Below are positions 11,690 through 23,775 of a DNA stretch of 64,000 bases, piece after piece; position 1 is the first letter of the stretch; each line of letters begins with the position of its first letter. Made by a program: the position numbers and the translations under genes. Under the pieces are notes generated by a model, which was not told the DNA's origin, did not search any database, and saw nothing but the letters and a program-made list of their open reading frames with translations. Origin of the DNA: Bathymodiolus brooksi (taxonomy: Eukaryota; Mollusca; Bivalvia; Mytilida; Modiolidae). The stretch covers positions 101,239,505-101,303,504 of the forward strand of contig OY804575.1 of the NCBI GenBank assembly GCA_963680875.1, written 5' to 3'.

Positions 11690-14430
11690 TGTTCGCCTTG
11701 TTATGGACTACCAACGATCACTCATAACAGGAGCTGTTTAAGCTTTGCTATTACACTCAAGGCGAGTGACAGGATCTCTCTACACAACGAACTTATTTGC
11801 CTTCTGGTGTACTAATGAATCGGAGAAATCGGGTCTTATTTCTATAAGACAAAGATATATGAGAAGCATAACAATACAATAGTCTTTATTTGATGAATTC
11901 TAATGCATCTCCAATTGTTTATTTTGTTAATGATTTTTAGCTTCTTTTAAATAACATGCACAATTAATTGTATTAAGATCATAATATCAACTATGTGAAT
12001 ATATGATTGACTGACCGGTTTAAAATTATACCGTTGAACATCAAATGAGCACTATTTCAGCTATATTCATGGCGAGAACAAGTTAAAAAAAAAAATTGCG
12101 TAGGTACAAAAAAGTAGAGCTGTGTAGAGTCTATGAACGGAAGATACCCGGTATCTTAAATCGGAAAATTTGGCCTTGGAACAGGTATCCAAAAACTACT
12201 CCAAGCGCAGTGTTGGTTATTATGAGTTGCTGCAAGTTGTTAAGCGTGCAAGGAGCGTGCCAATCTTCATACAAAATGCATTCATAACTCATTTGCGTTC
12301 CTTCATAAGAGCGAGTTGTGTATTTCATTAGTCGTGTACAACTATTTTGTCCCCTTTTCACAGGGATGGTACCCACAGGGGAACAAACTATTTCCTATTT
12401 TTATGCAACGTGGTTGGAGGAGATATTTTCAGTTTATATCAAATGAAGTTAAGCATTGAAATACCAGTTCAAAGAAATAGACAGATTCTTGAAATCCAAT
12501 TATATATTCACACAATGTATAACCCTGATTTGAATTGCAGTAATAAATTCAAACTCAGAAGCCAAATAATGTCAAATGACTAAACAGCAATGAAAAAGCA
12601 ATAAATGTGGGTTGCTAAACCTCTATAAAAACTATGCTATTTATTGGTACACTTCTCGCTAATCTTGTGACTACTCTCAGAATCATCACATTGCGATGAT
12701 TACAATATAATTAGTTGACACTGATCAATATAGACGATAATCAAAAATCAATCCCTTGGACATTTACAAAGAGCTCTATTATTACGTAGGAATTGGTGGG
12801 TCTTTATTTTAATGATGTATTTCATTCTACGTTGAGTGTGTAAATTGTGTATAAAAACTCATCATGTAATTAATAGACCGGAGTCTTTTCACATAGAAAA
12901 TAATATGAGAAACATTTCGATTAAAATGGTTTCCGTAATTCAATATTTTGTCTTTTGTGACTTGAGAATATTATAAATTTAATTCATTTGCACGCATGTT
13001 ATTCAATTCAAGCAGTTGTCAGAATCAATGTAACAATAGACAACATTGTATTTAATTCCTAGGTAAAATATAGATGCAGTCGTCTGTCTTCCCGACCTTC
13101 ATTCTAGCCAATGAAGCATTTGGAATCATAAAACAGTCCTTATATTCAAAACAATCGTCATAACATATATGAAGATAATAATAGTGCAAGATTATATCAA
13201 TTTCATGGGAAGGGGGGACTCAATGAATTACATTTCACAAATATTCATGCACCATTGAACAGAATAATTTAAAGATTTGTTATTGCACGTTACGTAACGA
13301 ATCATGTAATCTTGTATAACTGGAAAATAATTTTATTTATAATTGTATTTATTTTTATTTATGGGATTTTATAGCATAGAATTTAATTAATTAGTTCTCT
13401 CACCTCTACAGATCCGCAACAGAACATTACCACTATCCGCACTTCTTTCGACAAACAGCAAACCCACGGCAAAAGCATCGATACTCCCGTCCTTAATCCT
13501 ACAATGCATCCCTTCTATAGGTTCCCTTTTAGGGACACAAATAGTATGTAGAAAGATAAATATCTAAACATTCCAACGTACGATATGCCATTTTCCTTTT
13601 TAGCATCACACGCAGACGACACAAGCAGACGTTTAATGCGAAGCTGAGTTGTCAATACCAGTATTGACCCAAATGATTGAGAGAATACAAAAGCGGCAAT
13701 TAATACTAAATTATTCTCTTTTCATTGATGTATTCTAGTGAAAACATACAACATGCTTTCATATTGAATTAACCTGCATCAAATATTATTTAATAAACTG
13801 TCGGTTGTCACTTTTTCCCGCCCTTTCATAAGCATGCATTGAAGCAAACGATCAGAACCCCATCAAATATTCATTAAGCTATTATTGGAGTAACATTATC
13901 ACTATAATATTTGTAATGTTAAGAGATATCTCTGTGTATATTCTAATAATCATATTAACATGCGTGGTAAGTATATTTCCCATAATTGTTAATATTACAA
14001 ATACCGATCAATGCTAAAACTCGGACACAACTTACTTACAAATATATTGATTGGTAGTTGTCATGGTTACAAAAAATGCATTGTCAACTCCACTGTTATA
14101 GTAAACTTGCAGAGGGAATGCAAATATTTATAAATGTTTAATTCCAGATTCAACGATTAATGCTTTGAATCAAAGTCAATGACTGCCGCTGTTTTTAATA
14201 GTGTGTGTATCTAATTTAGAGTTTGTATCCGGAAAAGTTTATTGAACTGGTGAGCCAAGTCATTATTTTTGTTTTGTCAGCACAATCAGTTTCAAGGTTT
14301 TATTATCGATACAGGAAATTATTATTCAATAAAATCTTACAAGAAAGTACTTGGGACTACACAACTGTTAATTCCTTCAAACATTTCAAAGCTGATCAAT
14401 AGACACCTTTAGCATCATTGACCTTCGTGA
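11690..14430. other. Intergenic DNA, almost nothing recognised
   Basis: No exon, array or clear element copy was found. A short reverse SINE-B piece ('catggcgagaacaagtt', about 12069-12085) is present. A 20-odd-codon plus-strand stretch near 13080-13160 vaguely resembles a transposase DEAF-type motif but is too short to call. Confidence 0.4.
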
Positions 14431-14431
14431 T

Positions 14432-14600
14432 AGAAAAAAGCGTAGACATATAATATAGTCCACACGATCCGTTTCTAGATAGCCGTCATCAAGTGCGCTC
14501 AATGTTTGGAGAAATTGGAGAACCAAATAATTAAAATGTTTTAGGGAGCAGGGAAATCAAAGAGCCTAAGCAGGATGACATATTTATGATTTGGACACTA
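14432..14600 (+). repeat. R1 copy, partial
   Basis: The first blocks of R1 are present in diverged form: 'gcgtagacatataatatagt', 'cgtttctagatagcc', and 'cctaagcaggatgacatat'. The distal half is missing. Confidence 0.55.
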
Positions 14601-14769
14601 CAAATCAAAATGAAACCCAAACAATTCGTATGGCTTATTTTTTACCTCCTCCCGGTCCCGTGTCCTTCTGATACTTATTGTATTTTTAATAATTAAATTT
14701 ATGAACTGCTAAATAGAAGTTGTATAAGTGTATTGTCTATATGTTGATTCTTTATATATTTATTTATGA

Positions 14770-15320
14770 TGAAAAACGTAGATTTTGTATTTAGTCCGCA
14801 TGACGCATTTCTGGAATAACCATCAATAGGCCATAGTCATTGTCAAAAGATTGGACAGCCAGATAATTCACAGCGGGTAAATCAAAGAACCTAAACAAGA
14901 TAGCAAATATGAAGCAGCTAATGCTACCTATTCATGAGAGAGAGAGTGACATTAGTTTTGATTTACAGTTTGGAAACTGTAAATCTAAAATATAAATACA
15001 TATACTAAGCCATGTCAGTGACGAAGCAATGAAGAATGGGAGGATTATACATATACTAAGCCATGTCAGTGACGAAGCAATGAAGAATGGGAGGATTATA
15101 CATATACTAAGCCATGTCAGTGACGAAGCAATGAAGAATGGGAGGATTATACATATACTAAGCCATGTCAGTGACGAAGCAATGAAGAATGGGAGGATTA
15201 TACATATACTAAGCCATGTCAGTGACGAAGCAATGAAGAATGGGAGGATTATACCCTCGGGGTCCACCAGCAGAGGTATCAATACAATGATAGTTATAAA
15301 AACGTAGATATCTAATTTCC
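14770..15320 (+). repeat. R1 copy carrying an internal minisatellite
   Basis: A full R1 copy starts with 'gaaaaacgtagat', passes 'cgcatttctggaataacc', 'cctaaacaagatagcaaata' and 'gctacctattcatgaga', and ends with 'ccaccagcagaggtatcaat' and 'acgtagatatctaattt'. The segment 'tactaagccatgtcagtgac' to 'gaggattata' is amplified five-fold (see next entry). Confidence 0.8.
14999..15253 (+). repeat. 51-bp minisatellite, five units, inside R1
   Basis: Five identical 51-bp units occupy exactly 255 bp. The unit runs from 'catatactaagccatgtcag' to 'tgggaggattata'. Perfect identity indicates very recent expansion. The sequence is R1's normal internal region between the 'aatataaata' and 'ccctcggg' blocks. 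Confidence 0.95.
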
Positions 15321-15345
15321 TCATTCTTGACTTATCACAGAGTGT

Positions 15346-15540
15346 CTAACAGGGGTAACACGATGACAGTCCATAGAGAATCAGACACTGCTTACCCTTC
15401 CGGAGCAACATAGGTCACTCCCGTTATGTGTCTATGTATTGCTTTGTGGAACAATCTTTGTCATTTTGTCCTTTGTGTTGTCTGTCCTTCAATTTAAGTC
15501 TTCTGATTATCGCTTTGGAATCGTGAAACTTTTCTTAGTC
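15346..15540 (-). repeat. R2 dispersed repeat
   Basis: Reversed R2: 'ggggtaacacgatga', 'gcttacccttccggagcaac', then 'ttgtcctttgtgttgtctgt' and 'cttctgattatcgctttgg'. It directly follows the R1 copy. Confidence 0.7.
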
Positions 15541-16594
15541 CGTACGACCCGTTTCTGGAATAAAATTTGTATGCGGCTGTTTTAAATTTGAGCTTCGTAT
15601 TTGAATGACTGCCATATTTAGCAGTTTTCAAATACATTGTGATAATTAATAAGATTTGTTTCCATATAAATGTGGGTTATGCAATTAATTGACAATGCAA
15701 AAAGTAAAACTGGTAAACGTTATAAACAGGGTTTGGTACACCAGTTTTACTTGTAGAATTGCCTTCCCAAAATTGTTATTTGAATATTTTGTAAGATAAG
15801 CTATGGTATTGCATTTATTGTTGAGCGCTATTTTTTTTATTACATGAGAAAATTTATCGATGACCAATGAAAAGATTAAATAATAATGTAATAAATTTAA
15901 ATCCAAAAAAAAACCAACAACAAAAACAATGTGATAACAGAAACAACAGGGTTACCTGCTCACTTTTCCCCACTAGAGGACATTCGTTTATGGTATTATA
16001 TTATTATGTGAAACGCAAGGAGCGGCTTTGCTTCTCGAACCAAAACTGTAGGCATTAAAATGAAGAACAATGAGAACTTTAGCATTACAAATATCAAGTA
16101 TATAACAGTTGATGTTCTGCGATCTAATTAACAAATATAATAGCAAAACATATTAGCAACAGTTGAAAAAATCAGGAATACTAATTTTACATTATATCGT
16201 TAATCAATAGATATTAATGAAAGTTTAAAAACCTATTTTGTTAATTATCAATATTTTAATGTAACAAATCATATTTTACTTACATTGTGAGGAATGCTAG
16301 CTGTATGACTCAGAACATTTTACATCATTTGTATTCTAACTGTGCCATAGGGAAATGAATGCATGAGTTATAATGACAGACAGTATTAAGGTATGACATT
16401 CATATCTTTTGTTTCAATACAGTTCAATGAAAGATTTAATGATTCTTTAATGAATAACTGATCACGTGATTTTGAATGATATTATATCAGATATCCAAAT
16501 TAGTGGGAACAAAGCATTTCTAGAATAACCTTCGTCAAATAACCTCATAGTCGAAAGACTTTATTATTTTTTATTATTATATTATTACCATAAT
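15541..16594. other. AT-rich intergenic DNA with an R1 fragment
   Basis: An R1 fragment lies at about 16487-16562 ('atttctagaataaccttcgt', 'cctcatagtcgaaagact'). Nothing else was recognised. Confidence 0.45.
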
Positions 16595-16596
16595 TA

Positions 16597-16860
16597 TGAT
16601 GGTTGTCATTTTACTCACACGTGGAAAGCACGTGCATGACCTCATCATTTCACTAAAAGGGGAGGTTTAGACCCATAAAACTAGTCTAAGCCCGCCACTA
16701 TTTATTGAGGTATCTGTACCAAGCTCGGACAGTGAGCGTTCATATTTGTATGTTATCGGTAACGATTTTGTGTCTTTCTACGATTTTGATATTTGATTAT
16801 TGAATTTTTCTGACAGTGTGGTATTTTGTTCTTGTTTTCCATTTTGTTATGTAAAATAAA
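16597..16860 (+). repeat. R3 dispersed repeat
   Basis: It is shared with 20254-20350 and with the interrupted copy at 42290-42790. Blocks are 'gtcattttactcacacgtgg', 'catgacctcatcatttc', 'cccgccactatttattgagg', 'taccaagctcgga', 'tttctacgattttgat' and 'gtgtggtattttgtt'. There is no coding potential. Confidence 0.65.
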
Positions 16861-17273
16861 ACGACCTGGCTCGACATTAGACGTGTGGCATACTGTATCA
16901 TCTTATTTAGCAGGATAAAAATATGAATGATATCAAAGCAGAACACATTTTGAAAATGAGTCGAGTGAGTACATGGTTCTTGTTGACTCACTGTAAATCA
17001 ATTTGTGATGACCGTCGACAAGCTAGTTGAGTGCCATTTGGTCTTCTAAAAGTAAATAATGTAATCCACTTCAGGATCTGAGCACGTTTATTAACGAATA
17101 ACTTACCAGTCGCAAGACATTTGTTTCACCAAACTTTAATGTCATCATTGTTATCTGAGTCGTATTTCCTTTTTATATGTTCACTTGCTTGCCAAAACCA
17201 CTAGATATATTTAGATAAAACTAGCCAATACCAGTCACAGTCAGTACTCTTTTCTGTGCTATGCAAAACTGTG

Positions 17274-18292
17274 TCCCTCTAATGAAACATCTCAGACATT
17301 TACAATTCCTAAATCCCTCTAATGAAACATCTCAGACATTTACAGTTCCTAAATCCCTCTAATGAAACATCTCAGACATTTACAGTTCCTAAATCCCTCT
17401 AATGAAACATCTCAGACATTTACAGTTCCTAAATCCCTCTAATGAAACATCTCAGACAATTACAGTTCCTAAATCCCTCTAATGAAACATCTCAGACATT
17501 TACAGTTCCTTAATTCCTCTAATGAAACATCTCAGACATTTACAGTTCCTACATCACTCTAATGAAACATCTCAGACAATTACAGTTCCTAAATCCCTCT
17601 AATGAAACATCTCAGACATTTACAGTTCCTAAATCCCTCTAATGAAACATCTCAGACATTTACACTTCCTAAAATCCTCTAATGAAACATCTCAGACATT
17701 TACAGTTCCTACATCCCTCTAATGAAACATCTCAGACATTTACAGTTCCTAGATCCCTCTAATGAAACATCTCAGACAATTACAGTTCCTAAATCCCTCT
17801 AATGAAACATCTCAGACATGTACAGTTCCTAAATCCCTCTAATGAAACATCTCAGACATTTACAGTTCCTAAATCCCTCTAATGAAACATCTCAGACATT
17901 TACAGTTCCTAAATCGTATGTCCCTCTAATGAAACATCTCAGACATTTACAGTTCCTAAATCGTGTGTCCCTCTAATGAAACATCTCAAACATTTACACT
18001 TCCTAAATCCCTCTAATGAAACATCTCAGACATTTACAGTTCCTAAATCCCTCTAATGAAACATCTCAGACATTTACAGTTCCTAAATCCATCTAATGAA
18101 ACATCTCAGACATTTACAGTTCCTAAATCCCTCTAATGAAACATCTCAGACATTTACAGTTCTTAAATCCCTCTAATGAAACATCTCAGACATTTACAGT
18201 TCCTAAATCCCTCTAATGAAACATCTCAGACATTTACAGTTCCTAAATCGCGTGTCCCTCTAATGAAACATCTCAGACATTTACATCCTAAA
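17274..18292 (-). repeat. 40-bp minisatellite, about 25 units, inside R1
   Basis: The unit on the plus strand runs 'tccctctaatgaaacatctc', 'agacatttacagttcctaaa'. Three units carry short extra bases ('tcgtatg', 'tcgtgtg', 'tcgcgtg'). After the last unit the sequence continues straight into R1 in minus orientation ('cgtgtaatttattaaagct'). The 'acagttcctaaat' part of the unit is the normal R1 block, so the array arose within R1. Confidence 0.93.
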
Positions 18293-18605
18293 TCGTGTAA
18301 TTTATTAAAGCTAAAGACAATCTCCCTCAGATATAGAGAACCTTGTCTGATTTTGACCATCATATTCTCCCTCATATATAGAGAACCTTGTCCGATTTTG
18401 ACCATCATATTCTCCCTCATATATAGAGAACCTTGTCTGATTTTGACCATCATATTTAGGTTCTTTGATGTACTTGCGTTTAGAGAGTTCAATTATTTGA
18501 CAATTACGTTTAAATTATTTGGCTTTTTAAGTTTTGGACTATGAGCGTACATGATGAAGGTTATTCCAGACATCATTCTCACTAAATTAGATATCAGCGT
18601 TTTTA
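18293..18605 (-). repeat. R1 copy, remainder after the 40-bp array
   Basis: Reversed R1: 'aatttattaaagctaaagac', 'tctccctcagatatagagaa', 'aggttctttgatgtacttg', 'gagcgtacatgatgaaggtt', ending with 'actaaattagatatcagcgt'. It contains the 45-bp triplet listed next. Confidence 0.75.
18321..18455 (-). repeat. 45-bp minisatellite, three units, inside R1
   Basis: Three 45-bp units run from 'tctccctcatatatagagaa' to 'ttttgaccatcatat', with one or two differences. It is the second amplified segment within the same R1 copy. Confidence 0.9.
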
Positions 18606-18679
18606 TTGGACTAAATATGATTAGTGTAACAATGAAAACAGTTGTTATTCTTTTTATTTTTGTTTGTTTGATAATCGTG

Positions 18680-18890
18680 TAGGGTTTGAATGTATTGTTG
18701 GCTTACGTCACTTTCTACAATATTTCAGCAATATCGTGTATAGGTTTGTTTTATTTTTGGAGGAAACCGAAGTACCTTGAGAAAACAACAGACTGCCACA
18801 AGTCACAGATAAACCTTATGACATAAAGTTGTATCGAGTAGACCTAACTGCTGACAGTAAGCGAACTCATAGCTATGGTAGTGATTGTTA
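18680..18890 (-). mobile_element. SINE-A copy, diverged
   Basis: On the plus strand: 'acgtcactttctacaatatt', 'ggaggaaaccgaagtacctt', 'ccacaagtcacagataaacc', 'gttgtatcgagtagacct', and a degraded 'gcgaactcatag' B-box region. The head is eroded. Confidence 0.65.
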
Positions 18891-18894
18891 CTGA

Positions 18895-19585
18895 TTTCTA
18901 TTATTTCGAAACTCGATAATCGTGTAAATGTGGAAAATCTTTTAGTCTAAGATCACTTAGTTTTATCTAAGTTCTGTAAATTTTGAAGAAGAAAAATATC
19001 TAAATAAAACAAAATGGCGACTGATTCTCTTGGGGAATCGGTTTAAATATATTGAAAACGTACTAGTTTAAGTAAAATGATATTAATATAAGAATTATTT
19101 GGAATTTTACTACCGCTTTTAATATATCTATTAGTGTTAATAATATGAAATGATAAAAGGACACAAATTAATAGTTTCGATTAACATTAGTTTGATATGT
19201 TGAATAGATTGTCTCGGAAGACTAGTAGGAAAACGGAGGAAATTAAATCAGGATTCAATTAAGGACATGGCGAAAACCATTGGGGAAACTGTGACGGATA
19301 GGATGTGTCATACAATTGTTGAAGGAAAGAATTTGTTTCCAACAAACATTTAGCTATCGTGATTCTGAACTGTAATTATTTAGTGCATGTACTGACTAGT
19401 TGCCATATCTAGCGGTCGTTCAGTACCCTCTCAACTCCATGCAATCATTGCAAAAATATATTCTTTGCTTCTTCAATTTTCACCTCGGAAATACATGTAA
19501 CTTTTTGCTATGAATAGATGATAATGGCGAGATAGTGTCTCCAGACAGTGCATGCACCAAGTAATAATATCATTATATATGTATA
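18895..19585. other. Intergenic DNA, nothing recognised
   Basis: No exon, array or dispersed-repeat copy was recognised. Confidence 0.45.
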
Positions 19586-19588
19586 GTT

Positions 19589-19755
19589 CTCCCCGATTTT
19601 AGTGGGGTTCGTATTGCTCGATCTTTAGTTTTCTGTGTAGTGTTTTGTAGATTATTGTTTGCCCTTTCGTTCTTTTTCTTTTGGTCATTGTATTGTCTGT
19701 ACTTCTTCGATTTACACTTCTCACTACCCCTTTGGTATCTTCAAACATTTTTTGT
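19589..19755 (-). repeat. R2 copy, lacking one end
   Basis: Reversed R2: 'ccccgattttagtggggttc', 'gtattgctcgatctttag', 'ttttggtcattgtattgtct', 'cctttggtatcttcaaac'. It lacks the 'gtgctccggaa' end. Confidence 0.7.
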
Positions 19756-19886
19756 ATACATGGTTGGCTGCCTAAAACCAGTTTTCATTTTAATGTGGAT
19801 TATGTTTAACGTCCCATAACCGTCGTGTCAACGGAATCTACATCGTTGATAGATATATTTTGATTGATGTTTTCCGATGTTTTGAA

Positions 19887-20104
19887 AGAAGAGTTTGAAG
19901 ATTCCAAAGGGGCAATCAGAATCCGCATATCGAAGACGAACAGACAACACAATGGCCAATAGAAAAAGTACAAAAGGACAAACAACGATCTACAAAACAT
20001 ACATACAAAACTAAAGATCGAGTAACACGAACCCCACTAAAAACCGGGGGTGAACTTATGTGCTCCGGAAGGGTAAGCAGTTCCTGCTCCACTAGTGACA
20101 CCCG
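19887..20104 (+). repeat. R2 dispersed repeat, full length
   Basis: One of the best preserved R2 copies: 'agagtttgaagattccaaag', 'gacagacaacacaatggcc', 'acaacgatctacaaaacata', 'cgagtaacacgaaccccact', 'gctccggaagggtaagcagt', 'cctgctccactagtgacacc'. It lies 130 bp from the reversed copy at 19589-19755. Confidence 0.8.
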
Positions 20105-20253
20105 ATTTTCCAATGTTCAATATCGTTAGTACAATATATTTTACAGAAGTAAATTTAAATGTTAAACGTCATATGCCAAATTCTGTGTCACTAAGGTTTA
20201 ATGCATTATTTGTAAGAATGATAACTACAACAACACTGTTCACCCAGTTTTAT

Positions 20254-20350
20254 GCGAGTTGACATTTTACTCCCATGTGGAAAATATTTGCATGGCTGTA
20301 TCATTTCGCTAAGACTGGAGAGTTGGTCCCATAAAACTAGTTTCAGTCAA
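20254..20350 (+). repeat. R3 copy, partial
   Basis: 'gagttgacattttactccca' followed by 'cccataaaactagttt' and a degenerate 'cctctttttattgaa' block, as in the copy at 16597. Confidence 0.55.
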
Positions 20351-20815
20351 CCTCTTTTTATTGAAAAAGCATTCATAATATCAACTGTGCATAAGTCATT
20401 ATTAAGGAATTATTGCGAACACTTCCATCTGGTCAAGATTATGCTATCCTTCCGTGGACCAAACTCGTAATGGTTTGGCGTTGCTACTGTAAAGAAAATA
20501 AAAGAACCATTACTCAGGTACCACATAACCCATCCCACAAACAGATAGAGTGAGACCAATTATCTTAGAAAAGAACGTTTCTCCTGCTTCACAAAAGAGA
20601 ATGGACGGGACAGAACCGTTTTTAATGGATATTAAGAAGTCTAAAAAAACATATTGAAGGTGAAGTTAAACTCCCTATGCAAAAAGTATTAAAATATGGT
20701 AACAACCCAACTAAGAGCAATCGTTAAATTTAGTATATTTTGTGACCTTCATTACCTCAGATGCAACGAGTGAAATGGTATTAACATCGTTATTTACATC
20801 ACATTACAGATGCAG

Positions 20816-20963
20816 AACATAGAACAACACAAGCTCACCATAACAACAGAAATAAGGAGTAACGTTATTATAAAGCTAGCATTTCCTGTTCCATCAATGT
20901 CATCTGTCGTGAATTCGAATTTTTCAAAGCTGGGAATGGAAATATAGATTCTCAAGTTTATAC
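20816..20963 (+). repeat. Local direct duplication, copy 1
   Basis: It pairs with 21430-21548. Shared blocks: 'agaacaacacaagctc', 'ccataacaacagaaa', 'catctgtcgtgaattc' and 'atagattctcaagtttat'. This copy has about 30 bp more in the middle. Confidence 0.65.
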
Positions 20964-21429
20964 CAGATATACTTAGTATACATTGTATGTTTATTCTGCT
21001 GCGATACTAAATTTCGAACTGACCAACCGATTAATGATGGACGCTATAGAATGTCTGGAGTTATGATTTTACGATTTGATGTTATTGATTTCTTAGTTGA
21101 GAAAATTTCTAGACAAGAATAATCCTCTATTATCTGTTCGATAATAATAACAAATTATAGAGAACATCTTGATTTGGATAAAAAAAACATTGCGTCAGAT
21201 GGGGAGGAAATATTAACTATTCAGGAATTGAGGCTACCCGTTAATTGTTGATATTGCATGCAATTGTCGCCACAATATGTATGTATTAGTCTAGACACCA
21301 GATGGATCTATAAGCAGCTTCTTTAATTTCGAGTTCACTTGGATAAACATTGATAATAGTACAAAGACAAGCCCAGAGAAGTAGGTATATGATATTAAAA
21401 CAATATAGCTGGTTTGACATGTAAGATTA

Positions 21430-21548
21430 ATATAGAACAACACAACCTCGCCATAACAACAGAAACGAAGTAAATTAAACCATTGGCATCTGTCGTGAAT
21501 TCCCATTTTCCAAAGTCGGGAAGGGAAATATAGATTCTCAAGTTTATG
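21430..21548 (+). repeat. Local direct duplication, copy 2
   Basis: Second copy of the segment at 20816-20963, about 600 bp downstream. It ends in the same 'ggaaatatagattctcaagt' block. It could be the ends of one element or a small segmental duplication. Confidence 0.65.
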
Positions 21549-21807
21549 TGTTTAATCAGAGATCAGCTGCTGACGCTAAAGCTACTCAAGCAAAGCTGCG
21601 TTGCCCCTAGGTTGAAGTCATCGCTACAAAACTTCTACGGTCATCACAATCTGGTTGACCGTTACTAAATATCCATATCTCAAATGACAATGGATCTTTT
21701 ACTTTTTACGTCAATGTTTTTTACCTCTATCACTGCCAAGACTTTTTACCGGACTTGACTGTATATATGAGTGACACGGTGAGTGTCTTATTAAAAGCAG
21801 AAACTTT

Positions 21808-21900
21808 GCGAACACCTGAGTTCACCTCCGCTTCTTTGGAGGAGTCTGTGTTGCTCATCTTTTTTAGTTTTGTGTGTTGTCCTATTATGCTTCTTTACGT
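21808..21900 (-). repeat. R2 fragment
   Basis: Reversed R2 end: 'cgaacacctgagttcacctc', 'gtctgtgttgctcat', 'gttttgtgtgttgtc'. It directly abuts the R6 copy at 21907. Confidence 0.5.
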
Positions 21901-21906
21901 TCTAAA

Positions 21907-22208
21907 TTCCGTGTTGTGATGTCCGTTACGATTTCCGTATAAAAACGATGTCCGGTTCATCTTTACCTCCAGTTGTTTGTAGGAGGTATTATGTCTTGTT
22001 TACGTTATTTGTGTTTGTTTACGCATAGTGGTGTCCAGCACATATTGCTTTGTTTTTCTTCGTCTTGTGTACTCTATGTTGCCAGTTTCTCTGGATTGTC
22101 CATTTTTGATTGCCCTTTCAGTATTCTCTAACGTTTATAGATAAATCAGCTGGCGACATCAAGGATTTTTAGTATTTCTCCACCTGTTTGTGGTTGTGCT
22201 AAATGATA
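21907..22208 (+). repeat. R6 dispersed repeat, copy 2
   Basis: Colinear with 10295-10582 (see there), with small indels such as an extra 'gtactctat'. The 3' end differs after 'acgtttata', then both share 'tgtgctaaatga'-like sequence. Confidence 0.75.
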
Positions 22209-22768
22209 TCAGTTATTATCTGCGTCGCTCTTTTCTCTTATAGCTTATGTTCATCGGGTTATTTCAAACATGCCATTAAACAACAAATAATAGAAGCGTG
22301 TTGTGGCTGGTTTTGTTTTCTTCACTGTAAGTAAATTTCTTCAGAGTTGTAATTTTTTTTAATCATGCATGACATGAAAATCACAAAATCTAAATAATGA
22401 CGGATCTATTCTGTTAAATCGTTGTTGCGATACAAATACTGTTAACCCATGTTATGGATTTTTCAATGAAAAAAAGGAAACCACATATGTCAATGTGATA
22501 TAAAAGCCTGGTTGTATTCTTTTTCACGTTAGATATATGCTGAAGTACAAATTAAAGTGTTAATTTATGTTATGGAGTCATCTTAAGAAATGGCAAGAAA
22601 ATGAAAGGACTGTTGTTAAAGAACCTGTCAGTACTTTATCGACCGAGAAATGACACAAAAGCAGCTGTTATATAGTAAAATCATTTGCTAGAAAAATAAA
22701 TAGAATTTGTGAGATTAATGTGTTAATATTCAATATGGATAAATTACATTAAAAAGACATGTAATACA

Positions 22769-22890
22769 AAGTTTGTCAGTGACTTGTGATAGGTCGGTGG
22801 TTTTCTCCAGGTCCTCCGGATTCCTCCACCAATAAAACTGACCGCCACGATATAAATGAAAGGGGCGTTAAACACCATCAAACAAACAAA
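22769..22890 (+). mobile_element. SINE-A, 3' half
   Basis: Plus orientation: 'aagtttgtcagtgacttgtg', 'ggtcggtggttttctccagg', 'attcctccaccaataaaact', 'gaccgccacgatataa', and the tail 'gcgttaaacaccatcaaaca'. It is 5' truncated, as expected for reverse-transcribed SINEs. Confidence 0.8.
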
Positions 22891-23594
22891 GTAAAAAAAA
22901 CCAATTCCTTACAGATTATTCATAAATATAACAAATCAGACAAAATAATTAGAGCTACGAGGATTATACCGGTTTCGGTTTGTATTTGTTTTTTTTTTTT
23001 TTTTTTGGCAAAAAACATCGAGAGGGATTTTACCTTTAGTGCTCATTGAATGAAACCCTTCATAACTGAAACCAAACCAAGGTCTTCATGTGTACACACA
23101 TGTACTATTAAGTATCATTATTGTCTTAGGTTATTCACCTTTTAAACTTCGTCCCCCACAAACAGTTAATTGGAAATGACGACACTGGTGGATAGTGTAG
23201 CAAGTTATCTTTGCTCTTTATAAGATGAGACGAGGAATCGATTTATTTTCTCATAGTTCACAGCTAAATAATGTTACAGATAATGCTGGTTAGCTTACAG
23301 GCACAAAGTTGTACTGATCCAAGCCATAGCCTACAATATGATTCCTGGTAAACTGCACAGAGAAAGCATATTTATATGTGTGTTGCATAATTGTTATCTA
23401 GATGCACATCAGGATAACATGTGCATGTTCACGGATCGAATAAGACAGGAATATTTGCTCTATTTAACAATCCGTTTACAAATGTCGTTTGTACAATAGG
23501 AATAATACTCTGTAAATGTTTTACCTATGGAAAACATGTTTTTTTTTTATCAATGTCAGATCGTCCAACTGGAACCACAAATTTATGGAATGAT
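22891..23594. other. Intergenic DNA, poly-T tract
   Basis: It includes a T-run of about 17 bp near 22990. No exon or named element was recognised. Confidence 0.45.
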
Positions 23595-23775
23595 GGCATA
23601 TGTAACCTTGACCGATATTGATTATCATGTTTTAGGTTCTTTGGTTTATTTACTTGCTCCCAAAGACCTTTATATTATTTGGCTTTCCAACCTTTTGACT
23701 ATGCGCTAGCGTACCTGATGATGGTTATTCCAAAATTACGTCGTGCTCACTAAATTAGATATCTACGTTTTCTTT
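23595..23775 (-). repeat. R1 copy, partial
   Basis: Reversed R1: 'gcatatgtaaccttgaccga', 'ggttctttggtttatttact', 'gacctttatattatttggct', 'gcgtacctgatgatggttat', 'aaattagatatctacgtttt'. Confidence 0.7.

Noticed and set aside
11330..12583. Several 60-80-codon ORFs (11330, 12096, 12131 minus, 12347)
   Set aside because: They overlap each other on both strands or fall in R2; none has a recognisable domain or exon boundaries.
13080..13165. Plus-strand peptide FPTFILANEAFGII resembling a Harbinger-type transposase DEAF motif
   Set aside because: Only about 25 codons, the key aspartate is asparagine, and no neighbouring transposase motifs were found.
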